Origin: JADJVL01 sp039812765
GTDB lineage: Bacteria > Acidobacteriota > Holophagae > Holophagales > Holophagaceae
DNA length: 64,000 nucleotides
Reading direction: 5' to 3'
Assembly: GCA_039812765.1 (NCBI GenBank)
Contig: JBDIBF010000001.1
Span: 49,748-113,747 of the forward strand
Below, in pieces: positions 1 to 10,738 of the stretch. Below the pieces are notes generated by a model. That model searched no databases, was not told the origin of the DNA, and saw nothing but the letters and a program-made list of their open reading frames with translations. Made by a program: the position numbers and the translations under genes. Each line of letters opens with the position of its first letter. Within the stretch, counting starts at the first letter, position 1.

Positions 1-1
1 C

Positions 2-304
2 CACGTGCCTTCGGGCGGCTGGGAGGCGGAGCGCAAGAGCCTCCTGCGCACGGCGGAAGTCCTCAAGGCCGAACTGCGGCCCGGGGAGGCGCTCTGCCGG
101 GTCGCGGAGCACACCTTCGTGATGGTGCTGCCCTTCCACGACGCCTCGGCCCTGGAGGCGCGCACGGCCCACCTCGCCGCCGCGGGCTTCCACGGCGTTC
201 TGGAGAGCCTGGTGCCCGGGGAGGAAGGCGTGGCAAGCCTGCTGCGCAAGCTTTCCACCCTGCTCAAGAAGGCGGAAGCCGGCGCCGGTGCCAAGGTGTC
301 CTGA
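2..304 (+). CDS. C-terminal part of a protein with a degenerate GGDEF-like domain (5' end outside window)
   Basis: The reading frame is open to the left edge, so the N-terminus lies outside the window. The visible 100 residues follow the second half of a GGDEF fold: a helix with the pattern LLRTAEVLKAELRPG, then ALCRVAEHTFVMVLPF where an active cyclase would have R-x-GG(D/E)EF-x-hhLP, then an alanine-rich helix. The catalytic GGDEF residues are replaced (VAEHTF), so cyclase activity is not expected, although a sensing or protein-binding role is possible. Family assignment rests on pattern alone and is tentative. The downstream purE gene is convergent. Confidence 0.5.
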   Translation, partial: HVPSGGWEAERKSLLRTAEVLKAELRPGEALCRVAEHTFVMVLPFHDASALEARTAHLAAAGFHGVLESLVPGEEGVASLLRKLSTLLKKAEAGAGAKVS

Positions 305-320
305 CCGCGCGGGTCGGAGC

Positions 321-812
321 TCAGGACTCCAGGCGGAGGTTCAGCACCCGCTCGGTCTGGGCGTCGCGCCAGGCCCGGAGCCGGGCCTCCACCGCCGGGT
401 CGGCCAGCGCCAGGACGGCCGCCGCCAGCAGGGCCGCGTTGATGGCGCCCGCCCTGCCGATGGCGAGGGTTCCCACGGGCACGCCCGCGGGCATCTGCAC
501 GATGGAGAGCAGCGAGTCGAGGCCGTTCATGGCCTTGCTCTGGACCGGCACGCCCAGCACGGGAAGGAGGGTCTTGGCGGCGGCCATCCCGGGGAGGTGG
601 GCGGCGCCCCCGGCGCCGGCGATGATTACCTTCAGGCCCCTTGACGCGGCCTCCTCGGCGTAGCGGAAGAGCCTGTCGGGAGTGCGGTGCGCGCTCACGA
701 TCTCCGCCTCGAAGGGCACCTGCAGCGCCTCCAGGGTCCGCGCCGCGTGCTGCATCGTCTCCCAGTCCGAGTCGCTGCCCATGATGATGCCGACGAGGGG
801 GGACGGGGACAT
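321..812 (-). CDS. purE: N5-carboxyaminoimidazole ribonucleotide mutase (class I PurE)
   Basis: PurE converts N5-CAIR to CAIR in cytosolic de novo purine synthesis. The 163-residue product has the family signatures in order: GIIMGSDSDW near the N-terminus, the SAHRTP loop, the glycine-rich GAGGAAHLPG, then GVPVGTLAIGRAGAINAA. Length matches class I PurE (about 160-170 aa). I chose the ATG that gives MSPSPLVGIIMGS; the frame stays open further upstream, but that extension crosses the divergent flavoprotein gene and resembles nothing. The usual partner purK is not next to it. A 58-bp gap separates it from the divergent gene at 871. Confidence 0.95.
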   Translation of the reverse strand: MSPSPLVGIIMGSDSDWETMQHAARTLEALQVPFEAEIVSAHRTPDRLFRYAEEAASRGLKVIIAGAGGAAHLPGMAAAKTLLPVLGVPVQSKAMNGLDSLLSIVQMPAGVPVGTLAIGRAGAINAALLAAAVLALADPAVEARLRAWRDAQTERVLNLRLES

Positions 813-870
813 GCGGGCTCCGGAGGTGCCTCCAGTGTAGCGGCGCGGCGGCTTCCCCCATGATGGAGGG

Positions 871-2097
871 ATGGGGACGGTCATCGTGGTGGGCGCGGGG
901 GCTGCGGGCATGGTGGCGGCCTGGCGGGCCGCGGCTCGGGGACGGCGGGTCCTCGTGCTGGAGGCCAATGGACGCCCCGGCGTCAAGCTGCGCATCAGCG
1001 GCGGCGGGAAGTGCAACGTCACCCACGACGGGCCCGTGGCCTCCCTCCTGGCGGCGTTCCCCAAGGCCCAGGCCCGCTTCCTGCGCCCGGCGATGCACCG
1101 CTTCTCCAACGCGGAGGTGGTGGCCCTCCTCCACCGGGAAGGCGTGCAGACCTACACCCGGGACAACGGCCGGGTCTTCCCCCTGGACCGGCCCGGCAGC
1201 GCCGCGGAGGTGGTGGCGGCCTTCGAGGGGCTCCTCAGGCGCAGCGGCGCGGAACTGCGCACCGGGGCGCGCGTGCTGGGGCTGGAGGGCTCTGCGCCGC
1301 GCATCACCGGCGTCCGCCTCGCCGAGGGTGTCCTGCCCTGCGAGGCCCTGGTCCTCGCCACCGGCGGGGCGAGCTACCCCGAGACGGGCACCCGCGGCGA
1401 GGTCGCGGGATGGCTCCAGGCGCTGGGCCTCCCGGTGGCCCCCTGGTTCCCCGCCCTCGCGCCCCTTCCCCTGGCCGAACCCCGTCCCGATTGGGAGGGC
1501 GTGGCCCTTCGGGACGGCATCCTGCTCCTCCTCCAGGGGGCGGGCGGCCGGCGCCTCGCCGCCTTCGCCGGAGACGTGGTGTTCACCCGGTCCGGGCTCA
1601 GCGGGCCCGCGGCCCTGGAACTCAGCCAGGCGGTGGAGGAGGCCCGGAGGCGGGGCGCGGCGTGGCTCGCCTACGCCCTCGAGCCGGGCCAGGACGTGGA
1701 CGCCGCGCTGCGGGCCGCGAGGGAGGAACACCCCCACCTCGCGCTGCACACGTGGCTGGCGCGGCGTCTGCCGGCCCGCCTGGCGGGCCACGCCCTCGAA
1801 GGCGCGGGCCTGGACCCGGACCGCCGATTCAAGGACCTACCGCGGCGCGAGGCTGCACGCCTGCGGGGCCTGGTGGAGGCCTTCCCCCTGGGCGCCCCGG
1901 GCGCGGTGCCCCTCAGCCGGGGCGAGGTCGCGGCGGGCGGCCTGGCCCTGGAGGCGGTGGACGCCGCCACCATGCGCGTGAAGGGCTGGGACAACCTCCA
2001 CGTCTGCGGTGAACTGCTGGACGTGGACGGGCCGGTGGGGGGGTACAACCTGCAGGCCGCCTTCAGCACGGGGTTCGTGGCCGGGGAATCAGTCTGA
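871..2097 (+). CDS. NAD(P)/FAD-dependent oxidoreductase, HI0933/YhiN/BaiN family
   Basis: This is a 408-aa flavoprotein of the HI0933-like family (YhiN of E. coli, BaiN of clostridia), whose physiological substrate is mostly unknown. It has an N-terminal dinucleotide fold with VIVVGAGAAGMVAAWRA, an acidic residue ending the second strand (LVLEAN), the family hallmark ISGGGKCNVT at about residues 48-57, and the C-terminal GGYNLQAAFSTG that closes over FAD. No membrane segment is seen. A GGAGGG sits almost on top of the ATG, closer than ideal, but no better start is visible. The gene is divergent from purE. Family is secure, reaction unknown. Confidence 0.85.
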   Translation: MGTVIVVGAGAAGMVAAWRAAARGRRVLVLEANGRPGVKLRISGGGKCNVTHDGPVASLLAAFPKAQARFLRPAMHRFSNAEVVALLHREGVQTYTRDNGRVFPLDRPGSAAEVVAAFEGLLRRSGAELRTGARVLGLEGSAPRITGVRLAEGVLPCEALVLATGGASYPETGTRGEVAGWLQALGLPVAPWFPALAPLPLAEPRPDWEGVALRDGILLLLQGAGGRRLAAFAGDVVFTRSGLSGPAALELSQAVEEARRRGAAWLAYALEPGQDVDAALRAAREEHPHLALHTWLARRLPARLAGHALEGAGLDPDRRFKDLPRREAARLRGLVEAFPLGAPGAVPLSRGEVAAGGLALEAVDAATMRVKGWDNLHVCGELLDVDGPVGGYNLQAAFSTGFVAGESV

Positions 2098-2158
2098 GGT
2101 CGGGGCCGCGTTCGGCGCCGCGTCCGGTTGGCCCTCGGCGCGCGCGGCCCGGCGCGTC

Positions 2159-2194
2159 TTCACAACGCTTCACCACGTTTAACAACTCTTAACG
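2159..2194 (+). promoter_or_regulatory. Four TT(C/A)AC-type repeats with exact 10-bp phasing
   Basis: TTCACA, TTCACC, TTAACA and TTAACG begin at 2159, 2169, 2179 and 2189, about 70-105 bp before the prolyl oligopeptidase start. Phased TT(A/C)ACA repeats resemble PhoP/PhoB-type response-regulator boxes, but those normally recur every 11 bp, whereas here the step is exactly 10. The role is inferred; only the repeats themselves are seen. Confidence 0.45.
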
Positions 2195-2264
2195 GCGGTG
2201 GCAGGCGGCGTGAAGCATCCTGTCACGTGGTATCCTCCCCCTGTTCCCTCTGGAGCTCTTTCCC

Positions 2265-4466
<2,202 letters not shown>

Positions 4467-4539
4467 GCGACGGCGCGGGGACCCTCCCTTCGCGCGGGGC
4501 CCTGGCCGGCCCCGCGCCGCGTTCGAGGGCACACTGGTC

Positions 4540-5253
4540 GTGGAGGCGTCCGTGGCCCAAGTGCAGGTGAACCGAGGCGTGCTGGTGGGACTCGGCGTGG
4601 CCCTGGCGAGCGCCCTGATCGCGCTGGCCTACCTCCTGCGCCGTGACGCCGGGCGGGGGGCGGGCGCCGGCCCGGCGCCCTCCGGCCCTCCGCCGGCGGG
4701 GACGGCCGCGAACCCCGGGTTTCCACCCCCGCCCTCGTCCCCGCCATCAGCCGTGCCACCCTCCGCGCCCCAAGGTGCCGGAGGCGCGCCTGGAGCCGCC
4801 GGCCCACCCCCTGAACTCCTCGCGCCCCAGGGGAGCCCCGACCCCCGGGATCCCCAGCGCCCCGCGGTGCAGGCCTACTTCCAGGCCCTGGACCGCATCG
4901 CGCCCGGGCAGCTCGCGGGCGAGCCCCAGGCCCTCGCCCAGGAGATGGTGGCGGGGCTGGGACGGGGCGACGCCTCGGGCTTCGACCGCATGGTCGCCCA
5001 GGCCGAGGAGGCCCGGGGCAGGCTGGCGGCCCTCCAGCCTCCGGCCCCCTGCGCCGCCTTCCACCAGGAGAGCCTGGCCCTGCTGGACGAGAACCTCACG
5101 CTGCTGAAGGGCGTCAAGCGGTCCCTGGAGGGGCGGGAGGGAGATTCCAGCCTGGGGCCGCTGCTGGCCCGCGCCCAGGCGGTCCAGGCGCGGTCCGAAG
5201 CCCTGGAGCGCGCGGACAAGGCGCTGCGGGCGCGCTACGGGGCGGGACGCTGA
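4540..5253 (+). CDS. Hypothetical single-pass membrane protein with Pro-rich linker and helical domain
   Basis: I do not recognise this 237-aa protein. A short basic/polar N-terminus leads into one transmembrane helix (about residues 13-32, GVLVGLGVALASALIALAYLL) followed by positive charges (LRRDAGR), suggesting N-in anchoring or an uncleaved signal anchor. Residues 36-100 are Pro/Gly/Ala-rich and probably disordered. Residues 105-237 form an alanine-rich helical region with several predicted helices and one Cys. The start used is GTG (4540); a later GTG (4552) would shorten it by four residues. It lies between a peptidase and prfC on the same strand. Third-position G/C is high like its neighbours, supporting that it is coding. 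Confidence 0.65.
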   Translation: MEASVAQVQVNRGVLVGLGVALASALIALAYLLRRDAGRGAGAGPAPSGPPPAGTAANPGFPPPPSSPPSAVPPSAPQGAGGAPGAAGPPPELLAPQGSPDPRDPQRPAVQAYFQALDRIAPGQLAGEPQALAQEMVAGLGRGDASGFDRMVAQAEEARGRLAALQPPAPCAAFHQESLALLDENLTLLKGVKRSLEGREGDSSLGPLLARAQAVQARSEALERADKALRARYGAGR

Positions 5254-5317
5254 AGGGGCGAGCGGCTAGACTGATGGAAAGCGCGGCGGCCGCCGCGCTT
5301 TCCTTTGCCCGGACCCC

Positions 5318-6886
5318 ATGAGCCTCGCCGCCGAAATCGCCCGCCGCCGCACCTTCGCCATCATCAGCCACCCCGACGCGGGCAAGACGACCCTCACCGA
5401 GAAGCTGCTGCTCTACGGCGGCGCCATCGACCGCGCGGGCTCGGTGAAGGGGCGCGAGGGCTCGGGCCACGCCCAGTCGGACTGGATGGCCATCGAGCAG
5501 GAGCGCGGCATCTCGGTCACGTCGGCGGCCCTGCAGTTCGACTACAAGGGCCACGCCATCAACCTTCTGGACACGCCGGGCCACCAGGACTTCAGCGAGG
5601 ACACCTACCGGGCGCTGACGGCCGCGGACAGCGTGGTGATGCTCCTGGACTGCGCCAAGGGCGTGGAGGAGCAGACCAAGAAGCTCTTCCGCGTGGCCTC
5701 CGAACGGAAGCTGCCCATCTTCACCTTCGTCAACAAGCTGGACCGCCCGGGCCGCGAGCCCGTGGAGCTCATCGACGAGGTGGAGGAGCTCTTCGGCCTC
5801 CATGCGGTGCCCATGACCTGGCCCATCGGCTCAGGGCCGGATTTCAAGGGCGTCTACGTGCGCGCCACGGGCCAGATCCAGGTCTTCGAGCGGGGCAAGG
5901 CCGGGCAGAAGGCCCGCGTGGCGGGGCAGGGGGGGCTCGACGATCCCGAGATCGCGGCGCTGCTGACCCCCGCGGAGCTGCAGCAGCTCAAGGACGACGT
6001 GGAGCTGATGGACCATGTGCTGCCCGCCTTCGACCGGGCGGAGTTCCTGGCCGGGAAGCAGTCGCCCATGTTCTTCGGTTCGGCGGTGAACAACTTCGGC
6101 GTGGCCGAGTTCCTGGAGGAGTTCCTGGAGCTGGCCCCCGCTCCGGGACCGCGCCCCCTGCGCGACGGCGGCGTCGTGGCCCCGGAGCAGCCCTTCACGG
6201 CCTTCGTGTTCAAGGTGCAGGCCAACATGAACAAGGCCCACCGGGACCGCGTGGCCTTCGCCCGCATCGTGAGCGGACACTTCGAGCGGGGCATGGATGC
6301 CCTGCACGTCCGCGAGAAGAAGAGCCTCAAGCTGAACTACCCCCACATGTTCTTCGGGCGCGAGCGCCAGATCGTGGACGAGGCCTACCCCGGCGACATC
6401 CTGGGGCTGATCAACCCCGGCATGTTCCGCATCGGCGACGTGCTGAGCGCCGCGGGCCCCGTGGACTTCCACGCCGTGCCGCGCTTCTCCCCGGAGCAGT
6501 TCGCCTCCGTGCGCCTCGCGGACCCCGGCGCCCGGAAGGGCTTCCTCAAGGGCATCAACCAGATCGCCGAGGAGGGCGTGGTGCAGGTCTTCTGGCCCAA
6601 GGGCGGCGCCCCGCTGCCCATCCTCGGCGCGGTGGGCCGCCTCCAGTTCGACGTGCTCCAGCACCGGCTCAAGGACGAGTACGCGTGTCCCGTGCTCCTG
6701 GAGCCTAGAGGCTTCCAGATGGCCCGCTGGCTCCAGGGCGGCTGGCCCGAGCCCTCGAAGTTCTGGGGCGAGCTGGTGGAGGACTCGGATTCGAACCCGT
6801 CGATCCTGTTCGAGAACGACTGGCAGCGGCGCACGACCGCCGAGAAGAACCCGGGGATCACGTTCCTCGAGCATCCGCCGCGCTGA
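5318..6886 (+). CDS. prfC: Peptide chain release factor 3
   Basis: RF3 is the translational GTPase that recycles RF1/RF2 from the ribosome after peptide release. The 522-aa product has the G1 motif SHPDAGKTTLTEKLL, the QSDWMAIEQERGISVTSA switch region typical of RF3, G3 LLDTPGHQDFSEDTYR, and G4 FVNKLDRPGREP. The C-terminal half has the RF3-specific domain with YPGDILGLINPG and LQFDVLQHRLKDEY. Length matches the family (about 525-530 aa). The ATG start is followed directly by the usual ARRRTFAIISHPD. The pit gene converges on it with a 10-nt gap. Confidence 0.97.
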   Translation: MSLAAEIARRRTFAIISHPDAGKTTLTEKLLLYGGAIDRAGSVKGREGSGHAQSDWMAIEQERGISVTSAALQFDYKGHAINLLDTPGHQDFSEDTYRALTAADSVVMLLDCAKGVEEQTKKLFRVASERKLPIFTFVNKLDRPGREPVELIDEVEELFGLHAVPMTWPIGSGPDFKGVYVRATGQIQVFERGKAGQKARVAGQGGLDDPEIAALLTPAELQQLKDDVELMDHVLPAFDRAEFLAGKQSPMFFGSAVNNFGVAEFLEEFLELAPAPGPRPLRDGGVVAPEQPFTAFVFKVQANMNKAHRDRVAFARIVSGHFERGMDALHVREKKSLKLNYPHMFFGRERQIVDEAYPGDILGLINPGMFRIGDVLSAAGPVDFHAVPRFSPEQFASVRLADPGARKGFLKGINQIAEEGVVQVFWPKGGAPLPILGAVGRLQFDVLQHRLKDEYACPVLLEPRGFQMARWLQGGWPEPSKFWGELVEDSDSNPSILFENDWQRRTTAEKNPGITFLEHPPR

Positions 6887-6896
6887 GGCGCGGCGC

Positions 6897-7898
6897 TCAG
6901 AAGTAGGGGGCGACCAGCCGGAGGATCCCCGCGGCGAAGAGGGCGCTGAGGGGGATGGTCAGGATCCAGGCCACGAGGATGTTGCCAGCGACGCCCCAGC
7001 GCACGGCCGACACGTTCATCGAGGCGCCCACGCCCATGATGGCGCCGCTGATGACGTGGGTGGTGCTGACCGGGATGCCGAAGTGGGCCGTGGTGAAAAG
7101 CACGATGGCCGCGCTGGTTTCGGCCGCGAATCCGTGGATGGGGCGCAGCTTCACGATCTTCGCGCCCATGGTCTTGATGATCTTCCAGCCGCCGGACATC
7201 GTGCCGAGGCCCATGGCGGTGGCGCAGGCGAGCTTGACCCAGAGGGGCACGTCCACCCGGGCGCCGTGGGCGGTGAGCTTGCCGAAGGTGATGAGGGCGA
7301 GGGCGATGATGCCCATGGCCTTCTGGGCGTCGTTGGTCCCGTGGGTGAAGGCCATGGCGCCGGCGCTCAGCAGCTGGAGCTTGCGGAAGGCGATGTTCAC
7401 CTTCTGCCCGGGCGAGTGGCGGGCGATCCACAGGATCGCGATGATCAGCACCATCCCCAGCAGGAAGCCCACCACCGGGGAGACGATGAGGAAGGTCCCC
7501 ACTTCCTCGAGCTTCTTGGTCTGGAGGGCCCCGATGCCCGCATGGGCCACCACCGCCCCCGCGAGGCCGCCCACCAGCGCGTGGCTGGAGGAACTGGGGA
7601 TCCCGAACCACCAGGTGATCAGGTTCCAGAGGATGGCCGCCAGCAGCGCTGAGATGATCACGCTGGGAACCACGAGGCTGCTGTCGGCGATGCCTTTGGC
7701 GATGGTGGTGGCCACTTGGGTGCCCAGGAGGGCGCCGCCGAAGTTGAGGATGCCAGCCATGAGGATCGCGTTTCGGGCGGAGAGCACGCCGGTGCTCACC
7801 ACCGTGGCGATGGCGTTGGCGGTGTCGTGGAAACCGTTGATGTAGTCGAAGGAGAGCGCGAGGAGGACGATCAGCGCGAGGACCAGCGCGGGCGACAT
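6897..7898 (-). CDS. pit: Inorganic phosphate transporter, Pit family
   Basis: This 333-aa Pit-family permease performs low-affinity metal-phosphate/H+ symport in the inner membrane. It is strongly hydrophobic throughout, with the duplicated family signature: DYINGFHDTANAIATVV near the N-terminus and the second copy AGAMAFTHGTNDAQKAMG mid-protein. The C-terminal PVSTTHVISGAIMGVG is also typical. It follows the DUF47 gene by only 3 nt (stop to start), so the two are co-transcribed; this pairing is common for Pit transporters. A Pho-box-like repeat pair lies ahead of the operon, suggesting phosphate control. Confidence 0.95.
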   Translation of the reverse strand: MSPALVLALIVLLALSFDYINGFHDTANAIATVVSTGVLSARNAILMAGILNFGGALLGTQVATTIAKGIADSSLVVPSVIISALLAAILWNLITWWFGIPSSSSHALVGGLAGAVVAHAGIGALQTKKLEEVGTFLIVSPVVGFLLGMVLIIAILWIARHSPGQKVNIAFRKLQLLSAGAMAFTHGTNDAQKAMGIIALALITFGKLTAHGARVDVPLWVKLACATAMGLGTMSGGWKIIKTMGAKIVKLRPIHGFAAETSAAIVLFTTAHFGIPVSTTHVISGAIMGVGASMNVSAVRWGVAGNILVAWILTIPLSALFAAGILRLVAPYF

Positions 7899-7901
7899 GG
7901 T

Positions 7902-8549
7902 TCAGGCGTTCTTCATGACGGTGGAGCCGACCACCTGGGCCACGAGTTCGACGCGGTCGGTGGCGTCCTCCATGAAGGAGAGCAACTCCTTCCACTTGAT
8001 GAGCTCGATGGGGTCCGTCGGATTCTCGAAGATCTGCGCCAGGGCAGCGTGGTAGGCCGAATCGGCCTGGCCCTCGAGCACATGGCAGTGCTGGATGCGG
8101 CTGCGGATGTCCTTGATGTCGGACATGGTGCGCAGGGACTTGATGAGGTGGACCAGCTCGCCGGTGCCTTCCACGAGGTTGCTGCTGAGCTGCATCAGGG
8201 CGGGCTTGATGTGCTGGATCTTGTAGAGGACCAGGCGCTCGGTCACGGTGTCGAGGCGGTCCAGCACGTCGTCAATGGCGTGGGTGAGCTCGAGGATGTC
8301 CTCGCGCTCGATGGGCGTGACGAAGACCTGGTTGAGGCGGTCCACGATCTCGTGGGTGAGCTCGTCCCCGCGGTGCTCGAAATCCTTCATCTCCCGGCGC
8401 ATCTCGGGGAAGCGGCTCGGATCCTCCGTCCGGAGTTCCCGGTCCATCAGCTGGGCTGCGGCGTAGAGGTTCGCCGTGGCCCCCTCCAGCAGGTCGAAGA
8501 AGACCATTTCCCGGGGCTTGAGCCATTTCAGGAGGGCGTTCAGGGACAT
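7902..8549 (-). CDS. DUF47/PhoU-like Pit accessory protein
   Basis: A 215-aa, all-helical protein of the DUF47 family (PhoU-like). These proteins are normally encoded beside pit and thought to regulate it. Recognisable features are the family opening LLKWLKPREMVFFDLLEGATANL, the heptad-rich EMKDFEHRGDELTHEIVDRLNQVFVTPIERED segment (metal-binding E/D pattern as in PhoU) and DDVLDRLDTV. No membrane helix. The start is the ATG giving MSLNALLKW; the frame is open upstream into the divergent phoR gene but that extension is not protein-like. It is the first gene of the DUF47-pit operon. Confidence 0.9.
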   Translation of the reverse strand: MSLNALLKWLKPREMVFFDLLEGATANLYAAAQLMDRELRTEDPSRFPEMRREMKDFEHRGDELTHEIVDRLNQVFVTPIEREDILELTHAIDDVLDRLDTVTERLVLYKIQHIKPALMQLSSNLVEGTGELVHLIKSLRTMSDIKDIRSRIQHCHVLEGQADSAYHAALAQIFENPTDPIELIKWKELLSFMEDATDRVELVAQVVGSTVMKNA

Positions 8550-8633
8550 GGAGGCTCCAGGCGGGGCGGAAGACGCAACCTCCCCTCGGTGAATATTCTG
8601 CAACAACTTGGCTCCCGGAAGGCGCCCGAGGCC

Positions 8634-8649
8634 TGTGAACTCCGTGTAA
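8634..8649 (-). promoter_or_regulatory. Pho-box-like direct repeat pair ahead of DUF47-pit
   Basis: On the + strand TGTGA (8634-8638) and TGTAA (8645-8649) are 11 bp apart; on the transcribed strand of DUF47-pit this reads TTACAC and TTCACA with a 7-4-7 layout like a PhoB box. It lies 85-100 bp upstream of the DUF47 start and about 40-55 bp upstream of the divergent phoR start, so it could serve either. The same motif in the same orientation relative to its gene occurs before pstS. Confidence 0.5.
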
Positions 8650-8688
8650 CACGGGCGGAGGGCGGCCGCCTTGCTCCACAATCGAGGG

Positions 8689-9999
8689 ATGCCCTGGCTC
8701 CGGAACCACCTGCGCGCGCTGCTCGCCCTGCTGGGCGCGTTCCTCCTGGGCCTGGGCGCCTCCGCGTGGATGCATCGGGGCGTGCCGGGCTCGCTCCGGG
8801 TCTCGGTCCTGCTCCTGAACCTCCTGATCCTTCTGATGGCCGCGCGTTGGCTGATCCGCTGGCTGGTGGTGCCCGTCCGCGCCTCCAACCGCGCCCCGGT
8901 CAGCCTCGAGGAGCTGCCTCGCCTGTGGGCCGACCTGGAGCAGGAGAACCTGAGCCTGCGCGAGCTGCGCGAGGCGGAGGACGCCCTTCGGAAGGGGATC
9001 CTCTCCCGCCTCCAGGAAGGGGTCATCCTGTTCGGCCCGGACAGGACCTTGCGCCTTTACAACCCCGCCGCCGAGGCGCTGCTGGGCCGGGGTGCTGCCC
9101 TGGTCAAGGGCGCTTCCGCCGAGAGCCTGTTCAGGGAGCCCGAGGCCCGGCGCCAACTTGCCGCGGCCCAGGCGGGGGATGCGGTGGAGTGGACCCTCGA
9201 ACGCGGCCACCGGATCCTGCGCATCCGCGGCCTCCCCTTCCGGAGCGGGAACGAGGGCAGCCTGCTGCTCACGCTCGACGACGTCAGCCGGCAGGAGGCC
9301 CTGGAGAACACCCGCCAACGCTTCATCTCCAATTTAAGCCACGAGCTGAAGACCCCCCTCACCAGCCTGCGGATCGCCACGGACAACCTCCAGGCTGAGC
9401 GCACGCAGTCCGGGATGCAGGATGCTGACATCGCCCTCCTCCAGCGCGCGGTGGAGCGCATGACCCTACTGCTGGACGACATCTCGGAACTGAGCCGCAT
9501 CGAGAGCGGGGCCCTGCGCCTCAACCCGGGGTCGGTCCAGGTCGGGGCCTTCGCGAAGGACCTGCTGGAGGAGTTCGCGCCCCAGGCGCGGAAGAAGGAC
9601 CTGCGGTTCCTCGCAGACCTGGCGCCGGGGATCGAGGCCTCGGTGGTCCGGGTGGACGGCCTGCGCCTCCACCAACTCCTGGCCAACCTGGTCTCCAACG
9701 CCCTCAAGTTCAGCCCGCCGGGAAAGGAAGTAGTCCTGGCCTTCGCCCTCGAAGGGGGCCGACAGCGCTGGGAGGTCCGGGACCAGGGGCCGGGCATCGC
9801 CCTGGAGGACCAGTCCAAGGTCTTCGAGCGCTTCTTCCGCAGCGCCAGCGTGCGCAGCGTCCCCGGCACTGGGCTCGGCCTCGCCATCGTCAAGCACCTC
9901 GCGCGCCTCATGGGCGGCGAGGTGGGCTTCGACAGCCGGCCCGGCGCCGGGGCGACCTTCTGGGTGGACCTGCCGGCGGGCGAACAACCGGGGAGCTGA
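8689..9999 (+). CDS. phoR: Phosphate-regulon-type sensor histidine kinase (PhoR-like)
   Basis: A 436-aa inner-membrane sensor kinase. Two transmembrane helices (about 8-27 and 37-60) are separated by only a dozen residues, so there is no periplasmic sensor, as in PhoR, which senses through the Pst/PhoU complex. A PAS domain follows (about 100-200, GVILFGPDRTLRLYNPAAEALLG), then the H-box SNLSHELKTPLTSL with phospho-accepting His218, N-box LLANLVSNALKF, and G boxes DQGPGIA and GTGLGLAI. I chose the ATG giving MPWLRNHLR over an upstream TTG. It converges on phoB rather than following it, so the PhoR role is inferred from architecture and the pst/phoU/phoB neighbours. Confidence 0.85.
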   Translation: MPWLRNHLRALLALLGAFLLGLGASAWMHRGVPGSLRVSVLLLNLLILLMAARWLIRWLVVPVRASNRAPVSLEELPRLWADLEQENLSLRELREAEDALRKGILSRLQEGVILFGPDRTLRLYNPAAEALLGRGAALVKGASAESLFREPEARRQLAAAQAGDAVEWTLERGHRILRIRGLPFRSGNEGSLLLTLDDVSRQEALENTRQRFISNLSHELKTPLTSLRIATDNLQAERTQSGMQDADIALLQRAVERMTLLLDDISELSRIESGALRLNPGSVQVGAFAKDLLEEFAPQARKKDLRFLADLAPGIEASVVRVDGLRLHQLLANLVSNALKFSPPGKEVVLAFALEGGRQRWEVRDQGPGIALEDQSKVFERFFRSASVRSVPGTGLGLAIVKHLARLMGGEVGFDSRPGAGATFWVDLPAGEQPGS

Positions 10000-10014
10000 G
10001 GCCGACGGACCGGG

Positions 10015-10725
10015 CTACTCGCTGATGCTGCCGAGCCGGTAGCCCACGCCCACCACGGTCTCGATGTGCGTCGCGGCCTCCCCGAGCTTGGCGCGCAGCC
10101 GCCGCACATGGGCGTCGATGGTGCGGCTCTCGCCGAGGTACTCCAGGCCCCAGACCTGCTGCAGGATGCGCTCCCGGGGCAGCACGCGCCGGGGGTTGCG
10201 GAGAAAGTAGGCCAGCAGCTCGAACTCCTTGCGGGTGAGGTCGAGGGCCTGGCCGTTCGCCCGGGCCACGTGCATGTCCAGGTCGACGCTGAGGGGGCCG
10301 AAGGAGAGCACCTTGCCCTTGGCCTGGTCGTCCAGGAAGGTGGCGCGGCGCAGCACCGCCTTCACCCGGGCCGTGAGTTCGCGGGTGGAGTAGGGCTTGG
10401 CGACGTAGTCGTCGGCGCCGAGTTCCAGGCCGAGCACCCGGTCGAACTCCTCGCCCCGGGCGGTCACCAGGATCACCGGCAGGCTCCGCAGGGCCTGTTC
10501 GCTCCGGATGAACCGCAGCACGTCGGTGCCGTCCATGTCGGGCAGGGTGAGATCCAACAGCGCGGCGTCGGGCTTCGTGCCCCGGCCCTGGAGCGCCTCG
10601 CGCAGCCGGTGCAGGGCCTCCTGCCCGGTGGGGCAGGGCAGGACGCCGAAGCCCTCGCGCTGGAAGTGGGACTGCAGGCCCGCCAGGATGTCGGGGTCGT
10701 CCTCCAGGATGAGCAGGTGGGGCAT
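10015..10725 (-). CDS. phoB: OmpR/PhoB-family response regulator
   Basis: A 236-aa two-domain regulator. The receiver has the acidic pocket ILEDDPD, phospho-accepting Asp58 in ALLDLTLPDMDG, Thr in VTARG and Lys in VAKPYSTREL. The C-terminal winged helix carries LTRKEFELLAYFLRNPRRVLPRERILQQVWG and the recognition-helix segment SRTIDAHVRRLRAKLG. It is the last gene of the pstS-pstC-pstA-pstB-phoU-phoB series and the neighbouring convergent phoR is its likely kinase, so it is called PhoB; by sequence alone other OmpR-family members are possible. A GAGGAG ribosome-binding site precedes the ATG. A 22-bp tandem repeat separates it from phoU. Confidence 0.88.
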   Translation of the reverse strand: MPHLLILEDDPDILAGLQSHFQREGFGVLPCPTGQEALHRLREALQGRGTKPDAALLDLTLPDMDGTDVLRFIRSEQALRSLPVILVTARGEEFDRVLGLELGADDYVAKPYSTRELTARVKAVLRRATFLDDQAKGKVLSFGPLSVDLDMHVARANGQALDLTRKEFELLAYFLRNPRRVLPRERILQQVWGLEYLGESRTIDAHVRRLRAKLGEAATHIETVVGVGYRLGSISE

Positions 10726-10738
10726 GGGCTCCTCGGGC

